DNA of 64,000 nt from Symbiodinium sp. CCMP2592. Taxonomy: Eukaryota; Sar; Dinophyceae; Suessiales; Symbiodiniaceae. A model generated the notes under the pieces. It worked only from the letters and a program-made list of their open reading frames with translations, was not told the DNA's origin and made no database searches. The translations under genes and the position numbers were made by a program. This document shows, piece by piece, positions 21,335 to 31,689 of this stretch (position 1 is its first letter; the number at the start of each line of letters is the position of its first letter). Where the stretch lies: positions 1 to 64,000 of the forward strand of contig CAJNDT010003535.1 in the NCBI GenBank assembly GCA_905221615.1, given 5' to 3'.

Positions 21335-21430
21335 TTAGGGTTTAAGGGTTAGGGTTTAGGGTTTAGGGTTTAGGGTTTTGGGTTTAGGGTTTAGGGTTTA
21401 GAATTTTGGGGTTTAGGGCTTAGAATTTAG
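21335..21430 (+). repeat. TTTAGGG array
   Basis: Twelve or so units with TTTTGGG variants. Confidence 0.85.
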
Positions 21431-21503
21431 GCAACATCTAGCTAAGTCCCTGAATCATGACAGGGCTCCTCAGCAAGGGATCCTTGTAGGGGTAGACCGT
21501 CGA

Positions 21504-21616
21504 CCCAGAGACTCCAATATCCCTAAATTAAGGAAACTACTTGAACTTATAGTAGGATCCTTAAAATGATGAAAAAAAAGGTAGTCATTAATTTAAAGGA
21601 TAGTGGAGTCTCTGGG
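21504..21616. mobile_element. MITE family C, full copy
   Basis: Inverted ends CCCAGAGACTCCAATATCCC and GGAGTCTCTGGG, with the core TAGTAGGATCC. It is one of about ten family C copies. Confidence 0.75.
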
Positions 21617-21904
21617 GTATGTAGTTTCTACACGTGCCCATCGGGTCTCACCATAGATTATAGGGTCTCGGGTTTAGGGCGCGCCTTAGCCGGGGATCCT
21701 TATGTCTAGGGTCTTGGGTTTAGGGTATCGGAGTCAACGAATCAAGCTTTACAAACCAATGGACTTCCGCAGGAAAGCCTACAAGAACAAGGTGTTGGCA
21801 GTAGGGCGCAGGTTGGAGTACAGTGTCCGAATATAGTCCCTATCTAGTTGCGGTATGTACCCCTATTCAGCCATGCCCTGACCTAATTCCTATCCGGCCC
21901 TCTC

Positions 21905-22039
21905 TACTTGGAGGGTCGGGCGACTTAGTAAGTAGGTAGTAAGTAGACTATAAGTACCCTGAAAGGGACCCTAATTGGGGTCATGGTACTTACAAGTCCC
22001 TAAAATAACCAGTTACTAAGTCCCCCGACCCTCCAAGTA
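21905..22039. mobile_element. MITE family A, full copy
   Basis: A 135-bp element running from TACTTGGAGGGTCGGGCGAC to CCCCCGACCCTCCAAGTA, with TA at both termini. Confidence 0.85.
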
Positions 22040-22078
22040 GGAGGCTTTTCAGGCTCTACAGGCTTGGGGGGGCGTTCT

Positions 22079-22197
22079 GCTTGGAGGTTCATGGGTAGTT
22101 ATAAGTTGGTCTTATAATAAGTAGGGTAATTATACTTATAACCCATATTGGGGGGGACTTATAATCCCACTTATAACTACCCATGAACCTCCAAGTG
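22079..22197. mobile_element. MITE family B, full copy
   Basis: CTTGGAGGTTCATGGGTAGT and ACTACCCATGAACCTCCAAG are inverted ends about 119 bp apart. It lies 40 bp from the A element at 21905. Confidence 0.8.
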
Positions 22198-22399
22198 GGG
22201 CCACCCTGGGTTTGGGTAGAACTCGAAAATTTCGTCCCGCTTTCTCGGCCCCCCGAGGTTTGAGGGGGGGTATCCTAAACACACCCTAAATTCTACAAAA
22301 CCCGAAACCCTGAAGCCTTAACCCTGAACCTTGAACTCTGAGGCCTACACTCTAAACCCTAGACCCTGAACCCTAAAAATCTCAAAATCCCAAAATACG

Positions 22400-22474
22400 T
22401 AATTACCCTTAATGGAGTTACCCTAACTGTAACCCTACTTATAACCTACTTACTAAGTCCCCTGGGCCTCCAAC
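22400..22474. mobile_element. MITE family A2, right half
   Basis: ACAGTTAGGG in reverse (CCCTAACTGTAACCC), then ACTTACTAAGTCCCCTGGGC and CTCCAA, match the right arm of A2 at 41461 and 53359. The left arm is missing. Confidence 0.6.
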
Positions 22475-22567
22475 TATCCTAAACCCCAGGTCCTTTGGGG
22501 TCGAAGGTTCAGCGTTTTTCTGGGAGGGCTTCGGGCTAGGAGCTCCTAGAATTGTAAGGTTAGGGTT

Positions 22568-22686
22568 TACCTATAGTCTCCATTGTAGTTCTTTTTTTTG
22601 GCGAACCCAAAAACTCTATTATGGAAGGATCCTAACCATAAGACTTGTTAACCAAAAAAAGGAACTACAATGGAGACTATGGGTAG
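22568..22686. mobile_element. MITE family I, full copy
   Basis: Termini TACCTATAGTCTCCATTGTA and AATGGAGACTATGGGTA are inverted. The core has AAGGATCCTAACC. A second copy is at 24932. Confidence 0.8.
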
Positions 22687-22802
22687 GGCTGAAAGCAAAA
22701 TCACTCCAGGCTCTTCGTGCAAAGTTCTGCGGTTCGAGGCGAACTCGATTCCTCAAGCCTAAAGCCCGTGCGGTTCAGGGTTCAAGGGTTTATAATGCAG
22801 TC

Positions 22803-22824
22803 TACATATATATATATATATACA
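22803..22824. repeat. (TA)n microsatellite
   Basis: A short run of TA units. Confidence 0.9.
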
Positions 22825-23369
22825 TATGTAAGGTTTATGATCTATGGGTTTATGGGATGTTCCCCTAACTTGCGCACTCGTCGCTTTTGAGATTCCGCAC
22901 GCTCCTAAGCACGAGGCACCACACATGGCAGCAATTTGTGCCATGGTGCTACGGTTCAGGGATTCCAGGCGCGGCAAGTAATCGAATTTTCAGAGATCCC
23001 TTCAAACTTGGATCCCCAACAATGAAGAAAGTCCTGAAAAAGTCCTAAAACTTTTGCTACAAGGTGAAACAAAGCCTGGCATCCATATCCTGACAGCAAG
23101 GAGTCGCGTAGTTTCCGGGGCTGGACGGGTTGTAGAAGGTTGGACTTTCGCTGCCTCGGCCTGAAAGTTCTTCAGGGTTTAGGGTTTCGGGTTTGGGGTG
23201 CAAGACAACTTGCTGCCGAACTCCTTCAGAAGGACGCAGGCCAAAAAAATTGACGACAATTCTTCGCTTCATGTTCTGATGGCCCTGATTGGAGCGTTCA
23301 ACGCAGCAGTCCAGCAGCGAAGGAAAAGAACAAATGCGATTCGGTGGCACTACAACGACACTCCCATAG

Positions 23370-23620
23370 TAGCAATCTGAAGACACATCCAGAACATCAC
23401 TTCGATCACCATCAAGACCATATCTGCTTCTGCGTTAACACCATGATCATCTTGATCTACCACCACAACATCGGTAGCAAAAGCATCGCAACAAACGAAT
23501 ACCATCATCATCTTGCCAAAGGTATCAGCACCACACAACCACACTACCATCATCACCGTCACCCACATCATCGCCATCACCTCCAGCAAAGGCAGCAGCG
23601 CGGGGCCCCTTCCGAAAATA
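23370..23620. repeat. Degenerate CATCAC-rich region
   Basis: Many CATCAT, CATCAC and CACCATC triplets make poly-His-like frames on + and Val/Met-rich frames on -. I treat it as simple DNA. Confidence 0.5.
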
Positions 23621-24050
23621 TGGGAGCCATTCATAGGTCCACAATAGTGGGGTGCTGCTTATATGTACCCCTGTCAAGGCCCTTACTTTTACAAAGGTCC
23701 CATACTTCAGAGTCATCATCGGGAAACGGCGGTTCATCTGTCAAGCTCCGAAGAGTGAAGGTGGTGGTCAGAGTAGTAGGCAACACAGGTTTCTCGGAAA
23801 GACTGTCAACTTTGCTGGAAAGCCTGCGGCCCAACTAGGCTTCCTGCCATAAACCCTGAACCCTAACCTTACACGACTGATACACACTACACCCCCCGCA
23901 TGAAGGCCGTCAAAGGCAGGTTACACGCCGAGTGCTTTGGGAACTATCAGGGCTTGGCCTCTCGATCAAGCCGCTAGCCGTTTACTAGGGTAAACCCTAA
24001 ACCCTAAACCCGGCGCTCAACCGATACTTCGTCTAACGGCTCGGCGCGCT

Positions 24051-24166
24051 CAATGCAGGATCCTGATTAGGAAACCTTGGGCCTTTATTAGGGTTCCTTG
24101 TATGAAGCTTACTATCTTGGGGTTATCATATAGGCCCAGGGTTTCTAAGTTAGGTCCCTCCACTAC
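24051..24166. mobile_element. MITE family G, full copy
   Basis: AATGCAGGATCCTGATTAGG and GTTTCTAAGTTAGGTCCCTC are imperfect inverted ends. The interior CCTTGGGCCTTTATTAGGG pairs with ATAGGCCCAGGG. Other copies are at 33838 and 56142. Confidence 0.7.
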
Positions 24167-24417
24167 TGAAGCGTGCATAAACAAAACCCTAAACACCCAA
24201 ACCCTCAGTTCTAAGCCCCAAATTGGCTCCTACAGAACTGCAGCACCCACACGGCAGATGCTGTGTTGCGACGCGCACCGTGGGTAGTTCTTTGTTTCAA
24301 GGGTTTGTCGAGGTCCCAAAACTAGTGCGGCACCCCCATAAAGAAGGACCAGGAAAGGGAACCCACTTGAAAGAACTCTAAACACTAAACCCCTAAACTG
24401 GAACTCTGAATCCTAAA

Positions 24418-24535
24418 CTACAGTAAACCCCAAAAAGTTGGAAACCGGATTAAGGCCAAATAGTGCTAGGGTTCCCTACATATTACTCTTAAGGATTGAG
24501 GCTACAGGGTTTCCAACTTTTGGGCTTCTACTGTA
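24418..24535. mobile_element. MITE family J, full copy
   Basis: ACAGTAAACCCCAAAAAGTT and its inverse ACTTTTGGGCTTCTACTGTA form the ends. A second full copy is at 57272 and a fragment at 52667. Confidence 0.75.
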
Positions 24536-24624
24536 TCCTCTTACCAAGGACATCGAGTCGCCTCAGAACACGAGTTCCCACAAACTGGCAAGTGCGATTG
24601 ATGACAGCCCGAGCCCCTGCAAAG

Positions 24625-24730
24625 GGTTTAGGATTTAGGGTTTAGGGTTAAACAAACTAAGTAAACCCTAAACTCCTAAACCCTAAACCCTAACCTCCTC
24701 AACCCTAAACCTTAAACCCTAAACCCTAGC
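24625..24730. repeat. Opposed TTTAGGG and CCCTAAA tracts
   Basis: Three TTTAGGG units are followed by about nine CCCTAAA variants. Confidence 0.75.
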
Positions 24731-24931
24731 CGTAACCCGAATTATCAAGGGGCAGACTGCTTGCAATCTCGGTACATGCCGGAAACCTCCGAAGGGGCTC
24801 AAGGAGTCATGAGAAACGGTTTCCCGAAGGCTTTTTTCGAGATTTCTCGCTGTCCTTCAAGATTTCACCTTGAAGGCTATGTGATAGCCTTTTGGAGTAG
24901 CTCCAGATGACGAAGGACCCTAAAAGGGATC

Positions 24932-25044
24932 CTACCTGTAGTCTCTATTGTAGTTCCTTTTGAGGTTACCTTATAGGATCCTAATTATATGTTTGGTTAG
25001 ACGGTTAGACCAAAAAAAGGAACTACAATGGAGACTATAGGTAC
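24932..25044. mobile_element. MITE family I, full copy
   Basis: TACCTGTAGTCTCTATTGTA and GGAACTACAATGGAGACTAT then AGGTA are inverted. The core is TAGGATCCTAATT. Confidence 0.8.
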
Positions 25045-25146
25045 TTTGGGGCAGCCCCATGTGAGACTCGTTGCATCGCGGAAGCGGTCAGCCACTGCCG
25101 GGGATGCCTCTGCTCACGCGAGGGCTTGGGGGTTTGCCTGGTGGTT

Positions 25147-25257
25147 TACTTGGAGGTTCATGGATAGATATAAGTGGGGTTATAAGTCCCCTAATATGGA
25201 TTATAAGTATAGTAACCTTGCTAACTCGACTTATAACTACCCATGAACCTTCAAGTA
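25147..25257. mobile_element. MITE family B, full copy
   Basis: TACTTGGAGGTTCATGGATA to ACTACCCATGAACCTTCAAG then TA. It is 111 bp with TA at both ends. Confidence 0.85.
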
Positions 25258-25325
25258 GGGTGTTAGGGCTTGCGGGTCTTGAGGGTTTGGATTTAAGTCT
25301 TTGTTGATGCTTAGGGTTTCAGGCT

Positions 25326-25802
25326 TTAGGGCTTCAAGGCATGTTGTCTGGGGCTGTGGTGTTGGTCAGTCAGGGCAACTACAGTGAACTTCAGAAAGTT
25401 AGACACTGGCATAATGATCATCCGTCCGTGCTGGGGTTCCATGAATGCACCCTGAACTTTTTGATGATATTGATGTTCAGACTTTCTGGCACGCAGGGCT
25501 GAGCGCGTCATTTTCGTGGATTTGGCAGAAGCTCCGTCGAGTTCGCGGTTCATCGAAGGCACTTCGGTGTTCATACAGGCTCGTGTGAACTGGAGTCGGC
25601 CGAAGTCAGGCGTTGTCAACGAACTTGATTGAGATTGAATTGAAACTGAGCTTTCAGCCGGATACTCATCGTTTGGATTCTTTGCCATGCCTCGGGATTC
25701 TCTATTATAAGTACCCACAATTACCAAGACAATACACCCCGAAGTGTAGCCGGTGCTAACCACGGCTTTGTACTCAGGATTTCTGAAAGCTGGAGGTTGT
25801 TG
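25326..25802 (-). CDS. Exon-like open frame, unknown product
   Basis: The minus strand is open for about 159 codons, from just after a TAG at about 25803 to a stop at 25326. Composition is ordinary, without repeat bias. Residues such as VLVIVGTYNRESRG and GAFMEPQHGRMIIMPVSNF read like a real polypeptide. The first ATG is about 51 codons in (MAKNPNDEYP). The upstream edge ACGATAG could be a splice acceptor, so this may be an internal or last exon. No domain recognised, and repeats flank it. Confidence 0.35.
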   Translation of the reverse strand, partial: QQPPAFRNPEYKAVVSTGYTSGCIVLVIVGTYNRESRGMAKNPNDEYPAESSVSIQSQSSSLTTPDFGRLQFTRACMNTEVPSMNRELDGASAKSTKMTRSALRARKSEHQYHQKVQGAFMEPQHGRMIIMPVSNFLKFTVVALTDQHHSPRQHALKP

Positions 25803-26021
25803 AAGTGGCTGCTATCGTACATTCAGCTGGATTGGTTTGGGTTTGGGAGGCTTGGGCAGCCATGGGCTAACGACTGAAGAAACACTGGAGAGTTGAGACG
25901 CGGCACTGTGAACCCGAAGATAGGCCTTGTGCACAAATTTCCTTGCGAAGCGTAAGCCAAAGATGCTCTACTAACTCTAATCCCCTCGAACCTAAGCCAC
26001 CGACTTCCTTGTATGACGGGA

Positions 26022-26126
26022 TACTGTTGATGCTATAAATCCTGCATTGCCCATACTAAGGAATCTGCCATAATTCCCGTAGCTTAGGGCCCTTAAGGTA
26101 ATGCAGGACTTATATCATCAACCGTA
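26022..26126. mobile_element. MITE family F, full copy
   Basis: TACTGTTGATGCTATAAATC and TTATATCATCAACCGTA are inverted ends. The middle shares AAGGAATCTGCCATAATTCC with the copy at 1652. Confidence 0.8.
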
Positions 26127-26204
26127 GCTTGCTTACCCAGCTGCGCTCCCAGGACATGAGTAACTCCAGCAAGTCCTCGTGGCGAGTTGCAGGCGCGTGG
26201 GCCA

Positions 26205-26376
26205 CAAGAATTAGAATAGGGTTCCTTTCAAGGGGTCTGTAAGGGCTATAAGGGATCCATAAGGGTACAATAATATAGGGGCCAAAATCATTAGAATAGG
26301 GTGTTGGGGCCCATTATACCATAAACATAATAAGGAACCACCAAAATAGTTTAGGTAGTTGTTGAGGCCCCTATAC
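26205..26376. mobile_element. MITE family D with cassette and duplicated left end
   Basis: AGAATTAGAATAGGGTTCCT begins a partial D end. It is followed by the cassette (TTTCAAGGGGTCTGTAAGGG, ATAAGGGATCCATAAGGG) and then a full D element starting TATAGGGGCCAAAATCATTA and ending GTTGAGGCCCCTATA. Confidence 0.7.
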
Positions 26377-26452
26377 CCCTGACCCTACGAAGCTTTTATG
26401 CAAAGGGTCCAAGTACCATTCTAGTAGGTACTTAGTACCCTAAAGTATGTAC

Positions 26453-26554
26453 TACCCAAGGACTCCAATATCCCTTAAATTAGGGAATATACCTTAAATC
26501 GTATTAGGATTTATGGCATATTCCTTAATTGAGGGATTTTGGAGCCTCTGGGTA
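26453..26554. mobile_element. MITE family C, full copy
   Basis: TACCCAAGGACTCCAATATC to GGAGCCTCTGGGTA. It is 102 bp with TA at both ends. Confidence 0.8.
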
Positions 26555-26686
26555 TACAGCTACTTGGACCGTTTGGGTTACCCATCTTAGACGCCAGATC
26601 GACGAAACCTTAATCCTAAAGCGCAACCCCTGAGCTCCCAAGCCCAAAACGCGGTGGTTCCTGGGAGTCTGAACTCTTTAGAGGTC

Positions 26687-26798
26687 ACCCAGAGACTCCA
26701 AAATCCTTCAACTAAGGAATATCCCCCAATTTCTACTAGGAACCCTAATTGTGGTTTAAGGTATATTCCTTAACGAAGGGGTTTCGGGGTCTCTTGGT
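26687..26798. mobile_element. MITE family C, full copy
   Basis: CACCCAGAGACTCCAAAATC and GGGTCTCTTGGTA are imperfect inverted ends. It lies 132 bp from the previous C copy. Confidence 0.7.
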
Positions 26799-27235
26799 AG
26801 GGGGCCTCAGAATCCGGCTCCTTCCCTGAAATTCTACAAAACCCTGGCCCAATGCTCAAGGTCTGGGCTTTTTGAAATTGGGGCTTAGGGTGTCGGGTTT
26901 AGGGTTTAGGCTTTACGGTTTTGGGTTTCAGCTCAAGGGCTTTGGGTTTGGAGTTTAGGGTTTTAGGGCTTACAGCCCGCAGTGCTTGGAGGACGACAGC
27001 TGTACGGCTTGAAATTTAAAGCCGTCTGATAAATCATTTCGGGTCGAGGAAGAGGGTTTCAGTCGTTTTGCTCTCTGGGGGTTGGGGGCAATCAGATGGC
27101 CTTCTAACTCGCAAGCACAGCGAAGCCTGCCTCGATTGTGGCAGTGTGGGCCACCACCGCCCTGCTTGCAGCTGCTCGCTTCGGGCTTAGGGTTTATGGT
27201 TTAGGATGCGGGGGCGCAAGTGCCGCAAGTCGAAA

Positions 27236-27340
27236 TTGGAGTTTCCGAAAATGGGGGTACCTTATTCTGGGGTCCTTATAATAAGGATCCTACTATTTGG
27301 GGTACTATATTGGGGTCCCCCTATTCTCGGAAACTCCCAA
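27236..27340. mobile_element. MITE family E, full copy
   Basis: GGAGTTTCCGAAAATGGGGG and CTCGGAAACTCCCAA are inverted. The core is AAGGATCCTACTATTTGGGG. Confidence 0.85.
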
Positions 27341-27469
27341 ATAGCAGACAGGGGGGTCTAGACCCTAAATCCTAAACCCTGAACCCTGACATGGTAGCAG
27401 CTGTCGCGGCAATGGAAGTGGCGACGGCAACTACAGTCACACCACGAGCCGCAACGGAGGCAGGGTTTC

Positions 27470-27605
27470 GGCTTTAGGGTTTAGGGCTTTAGGGTTTAGG
27501 GCTTTAGGGCTAGGTTTAGGGCTTTAGGGTTTAGGGCTTAGGATTTATGGTTTAGGGCTTCAGGGTTTAGGGTTTAGGGCTTTAGGGTTTAGGGCTCAGG
27601 GCATA
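27470..27605 (+). repeat. TTTAGGG array with GGGCTTTAGGG units
   Basis: About 18 units, many as GGGCTTTAGGGTTTAGGGC. Confidence 0.85.
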
Positions 27606-28137
27606 GCATAATCGAAACTGACACTGCGTCTGACTGTGCCACATGCATTGTGCCTCATCAGCGGTATCAAAAACTTGACGGCAGGCTTCGGTTAGGAGGA
27701 GTGGGATTCAGTGTGTGATGTTGAGGAAGGTTAAGGGCCGAACCTCTTTGAAGTCATGGTTTGGAGCTGACCTTTGAAGTCCACTACGAGAACAACAATG
27801 TTAAAAATATCCACAATGATAAATAATGGTAAGAACTATGATGATTTTGACCATGCTGACAATACTAATAATCATAATAACAATCATAATGACATTTGCA
27901 ATCATGGTCATTGTAATGGTAATGTTAATGCGGTCTACGATTTGAGTTCGGAGTCGACCTCGGGATCAGGTGCTCGTCCTAGTCCGAAAACCGTGAGCCT
28001 TGAAGCCAAGTGCCCAGCCCAAACCCAAAACAGTAGGGTTTAGGGCTTGGGGTTTAGGGCTTAGGGCCCAAATCCTGGACCCCAACCGCAACCCAGAAAA
28101 CCTGAAACCCTGAGCCCTAAGCCTGGACCCTTAATAG

Positions 28138-28265
28138 TAAGCCAGCATAGATCCCTTAAATTAAAGGAACCCTTTAACTTCCTAAGTCCCCTCTACTAAA
28201 TCTTTATCATAGCCCTTATCGTTGCCCTTATAGATCCCTTTAAAGGAACCCTTTAGGTTACTAAG
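28138..28265. mobile_element. Decayed MITE family A end with cassette
   Basis: AACTTCCTAAGTCCCCT resembles the A right end. It is followed by GCCCTTATAGATCCCTTTAA and AGGAACCC, then GTTACTAAGTCCCTAGACCC and TCC, a second A end. The host end is again repeated around the cassette. Confidence 0.5.
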
Positions 28266-28269
28266 TCCC

Positions 28270-29000
28270 TAGACCCTCCCTAAACCCCTAAACCCAAACC
28301 CTAAACCCCTTAAACACTAAACCCTAAACCCTAAGTCCCATGATCCGCCATCAACCCTCAAACCCAGGCTCGCGGCCTGTCGGCCAACACGCGAAAGGCC
28401 GGTGTTCCCACCTGGCACTGCTGAGAGTTTTGAGGCTGAACTAAGAGATTCTTACCTTAACGTGAAGGGTTTCGGGGTTTAGGGCTTTAGGGGTTTAGGG
28501 TTTAGCGTGTAAGGATTAGGGGTTTAGGGCTTGAGGGCTTACCTTAACCTACCAAGATCTGTTTTTTGTAGGGCCCCGAAAGATTCCACGCTCGGGCTTA
28601 GAACAAGAACCTACAAACCAAGGAGGGTTTAGTGGGTTTAGGAACAGTAACACAAGCTCACTGTGTTAGGATCTTGCTTACAAGTAACCCCGTCCGCCCG
28701 ACCACCACCAAGGAACAACAACGAAAACACTACACCTGGCTTTCTGAAACCCCCAACGCGGTTGTCGGCTAGCAACGCGGGATGTAAAGCTTCTGTGTAG
28801 GGGTTGAAAAGGCTTGGGCGTTCGGGATTAGAGTCTACGGAATTGGGGTGCTTAGAGGTTCGGGGTTTACCGCTTTAGCCATGTAACGTAGGGCCATCAT
28901 TGGCAAGCACTTGCCGGATTTTTGAGCGACCCGCTCCTTCTTCGGGGAAGGCCCTCCGCTTCTAGCGTCTGAAACTTAGTGTGTAGGACTGTCTGAATCC
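28270..29000. other. No supported gene
   Basis: Short CCCTAAA or TTTAGGG tracts (28270-28340, 28470-28530) lie in otherwise unique DNA, with nothing else recognisable. Confidence 0.35.
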
Positions 29001-29047
29001 ATTGGAGAAGACATGGACCAAATGATGCGAAGAAAGAATCAACATAC

Positions 29048-29296
29048 ATGTCGTTGCTGCTGCTGAGTGTCTTGCTGCTTCCTCATGAGGTCACTCTTCA
29101 GTACTTTGGGATCACATGGGGACCAATGATGTATTCCAAGTGGTTTCTCGCAGATTGTGCCCATCGCATAAACAACTGTTCACGAGTCTTACAGTGTCGA
29201 AAACCTATGAGGCTGGAGAACTACAAGTTTGAACCCCTAAAAGCCCGCCCGAAACTCGCAAAACTCCAGATATCAACTCTAAACGCTCATTCCTAA
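29048..29296 (+). CDS. Short ATG frame with signal-peptide-like start, unknown
   Basis: An 82-codon frame begins at a real ATG. The first 12 residues (MSLLLLSVLLLP) are hydrophobic, as in a signal peptide. Three cysteines follow in the middle, and a basic C-terminal part reads like repeat-derived sequence. It could be a small secreted protein, a first exon, or chance. Confidence 0.25.
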   Translation: MSLLLLSVLLLPHEVTLQYFGITWGPMMYSKWFLADCAHRINNCSRVLQCRKPMRLENYKFEPLKARPKLAKLQISTLNAHS

Positions 29297-29339
29297 ACCC
29301 TTATTCGAGAATCAGGGCTTCTAAGAACTAAAGTGGATG

Positions 29340-29430
29340 GAGCTAACGTAATGGCATTGATAAATAGAATAGGGTTTGGGGGTATATGATATAGATATAG
29401 TAAGGAACTCTATGGAAAAATATTGATATC
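29340..29430. mobile_element. MITE family D, partial
   Basis: GATAAATAGAATAGGGTTTG, GGGTATATGATATAG and ATAGTAAGGAAC match the left two thirds of D. Confidence 0.45.
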
Positions 29431-29571
29431 TTAGACCGTTATAGTAGACCACCTGCAGCACTGTCTTGGAGCTTACAAATAGGACTTGTGAATAAGTCTT
29501 GAGGGCTGCAGGGTGTGGTTTCGTGCTTAAGGTTGGGGTTTGTTGGCGTTTGGTGAGCTTGGTATGTGTTG

Positions 29572-29707
29572 TACTTGGAGGGTCGGGGGACTTAGTAACT
29601 GGTTATTTTCGGGACTTATAAGTACCATAACCCCAATTAGGGTCCCTTTTAGGGTGCTTATAAGTCTACTTACTACCTACTTACTAAGTCCCCCGACCCT
29701 CCAAGTA
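29572..29707. mobile_element. MITE family A, full copy
   Basis: A 136-bp element running from TACTTGGAGGGTCGGGGGAC to CCCCCGACCCTCCAAGTA, one of the best preserved A copies. Confidence 0.9.
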
Positions 29708-29775
29708 GGGACGCTCGAGAACTGACGACTCCAACCTGAACCACTGCACGCCGATTGAGATGCTTCTGAGCTTTC

Positions 29776-29866
29776 CTTACCTTTGGTTAGTAGGGAATGG
29801 AGGAATGGGGTATAATTATAACTACTATTACTACCATTCTTCCATTCCCTACTAACCAAAGGTAAG
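29776..29866. mobile_element. MITE family N, copy 1
   Basis: A 91-bp palindromic element with ends CTTACCTTTGGTTAGTAGGG and CCCTACTAACCAAAGGTAAG. By eye it is identical to the copy at 30495. Confidence 0.85.
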
Positions 29867-29879
29867 TTTCCCTATGTGG

Positions 29880-30250
29880 TTAATCCTAAACCCGAAACCC
29901 GCACCTGAAAACTTTGAACCCGAAGCCGTACCAAAAAGCCAAAACTCTAAAACCCCAAACCGTACCCTAAGACTTCAAGACACAGAACCCCCCAAAAAAC
30001 CCAAACCGTACTCTAACTCTAAAGCCGAAGAAAGACCTAAAACCCAAGCCGTATCCCTAGGACACCACAACTCGAAACCCTAACATCCAAAACCTTCAAC
30101 CTAAAACCCTAAAACCCCGCACCCTTGACCTAAACACTAAAAACCCCCAAACCCTCAATCTATAACCCTAAAACTCCAAACCCTCAGCCTCGGAATGTAA
30201 AAATCACACCCTCAACCTAAAACATTCCAAAAACAAGCCCTAAACCCTGA
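29880..30250 (-). repeat. Degenerate CCCTAAA-derived tract
   Basis: AACCCTAAA-type motifs with many substitutions fill most of the interval. The frames produce NPKP-like peptides. Confidence 0.5.
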
Positions 30251-30494
30251 GCGACCTCCACAACCACGGAGGCGGGCGCTGCGCCCAGCGCCTCCAAGCG
30301 CTGCCTCACGGATCACTAGACGACTGTTATGGTAGCTTGAAGTTCCTAACCCTGAACCCTGAAAGGAGCCCTTAAAGGAACCCATAAAGTAGCCGTTAAA
30401 GGAGCCCTTGGCGCTTATAGAACCCTTGAGGCATCCCGTACAGGTACCCCAAACTATGACAACTTGAAGCAAGTTCTTTAACAAGAACCCACAA

Positions 30495-30585
30495 CTTACC
30501 TTTGGTTAGTAGGGAATGGAGGAATGGGGTATAATTATAACTACTATTACTACCATTCTTCCATTCCCTACTAACCAAAGGTAAG
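30495..30585. mobile_element. MITE family N, copy 2
   Basis: The same 91 bp as at 29776, with different flanks. Both strands end in GGTAAG. Confidence 0.85.
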
Positions 30586-30689
30586 ACAAACGCCTCACGG
30601 GGGCGAGTCGAAGAGGCAGTTGCCAGTCGCCTCGGCTGAGGGTTTTGACGTCTTTCGGGCTTTGTAGGCTTGGGGCTTCGGGCTTTACC

Positions 30690-30771
30690 TTTAAGGGTCC
30701 CTTGGGGTTTCCTTTGCGGGTCCCTCTAAAGGGATCTATAGGGATTCTATGAGGGTATAGGGTTTAGGGCC
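30690..30771. repeat. Cassette-type sequence abutting a family B MITE
   Basis: TTTAAGGGTCCCTTGGGG, CTCTAAAGGGATCTATAGGG and TATAGGGTTTAGGGCC run straight into the B left end. No duplicated B end is visible upstream. Confidence 0.5.
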
Positions 30772-30885
30772 TACTTGGGGGTTCATGGGAAGTTGTAAGT
30801 AGGGCTACAAGTAAGGTAACTGTTCTTCTAACCCGTATCAAAGGACTTATAACCCCACTTATAACTATCCATGAACCTCCAAGTA
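30772..30885. mobile_element. MITE family B, full copy
   Basis: TACTTGGGGGTTCATGGGAA to ACTATCCATGAACCTCCAAG then TA, 114 bp. Confidence 0.85.
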
Positions 30886-31069
30886 GGGTTTTAAGTTTAG
30901 ACTTTTCGGATGTAGGCTTTTCGGGTTTCCTACTTGAATTATGGGCTTGTTTGGGGTTTAGGGCGTTTCAGCCTATTCTGGCACCAGGGAGCTGTGCGTT
31001 CTATTCGGGTGTGCGGGTTTTGGGCTTTAGTTAGGCATGGAGCTGCAACGCAAGAGTCGAAACAGGTTG

Positions 31070-31174
31070 CTAGACTCCAATATCCCTTAATTCCTGAATA
31101 TACCTTAAATCATATTAGGACTCCTACTATAACTTAAAGTATCTTCCTCAATTAAGGGATATTGGAGTCTCTAA
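31070..31174. mobile_element. MITE family C, full copy
   Basis: CTAGACTCCAATATCCCTTA and AAGGGATATTGGAGTCTCTA are inverted. The outermost CCCAG is lost. Confidence 0.75.
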
Positions 31175-31233
31175 AAGAATACTGCGTGGAGGTAGAGGAC
31201 GCTAGGAGTCCTGGGGCTTCGACGCTAGCTGAT

Positions 31234-31342
31234 GCCCAGAGACTCCAGTATCCCTTCATTTAGGAGCATACCTTAAAGTATAGTAGGATCCCTCTTATGA
31301 TTTAAGGCAAAATCCTTAGTTAAGGCATGCTGGAGTCTCAGG
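31234..31342. mobile_element. MITE family C, full copy
   Basis: GCCCAGAGACTCCAGTATCC and GCTGGAGTCTCAGGA. The core is TAGTAGGATCCC. It lies 60 bp after the previous C copy. Confidence 0.75.
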
Positions 31343-31390
31343 ATGTAGAATGCCTTGGCCAACGAAGGGTGACTTTCAAAGCTCCTAAAC

Positions 31391-31663
31391 GTGTTTTTAG
31401 TTGCTGCGTTCATGAGTCATAAGCCCCTCAAACATTGGAACTTGCAGCTCTTACTTTGGGGGATGATATTATCCCGGGAAGTGACAGTATTCTCATCAGC
31501 TGCTGAGCTTTTGCTGTCAACCCTGAGCAGGGCTATTTGTGTTGGAATTGGGGCTAGAAGTAGATATGCTTGCAAAGTCTCGGCCCAGAGCACGCGATGT
31601 GTGAGCTGCTTCCGAGCCACTCCTCTCCAGCGACGCGAGGAGCGTGACGACCGGAGCCTGTGA
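31391..31663. other. Coding-like island, strand undetermined
   Basis: Both strands are open for over 65 codons with balanced composition. Plus is open 31391-31663, and minus is open from about 31680 down to a stop at 31417 (with KSSAADENTVTSRDN). The openness without repeat structure suggests an exon or a remnant, but I cannot choose a strand or a family. Confidence 0.25.
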
Positions 31664-31689
31664 AAGATACATGGACCAAGGTTTGGAGG

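Noticed and set aside
23057-23386. 109-codon minus frame
   Set aside because: Its centre reads HPKPETLNPE, typical of translated CCCTGAAACCC repeats, and the remainder has no support.
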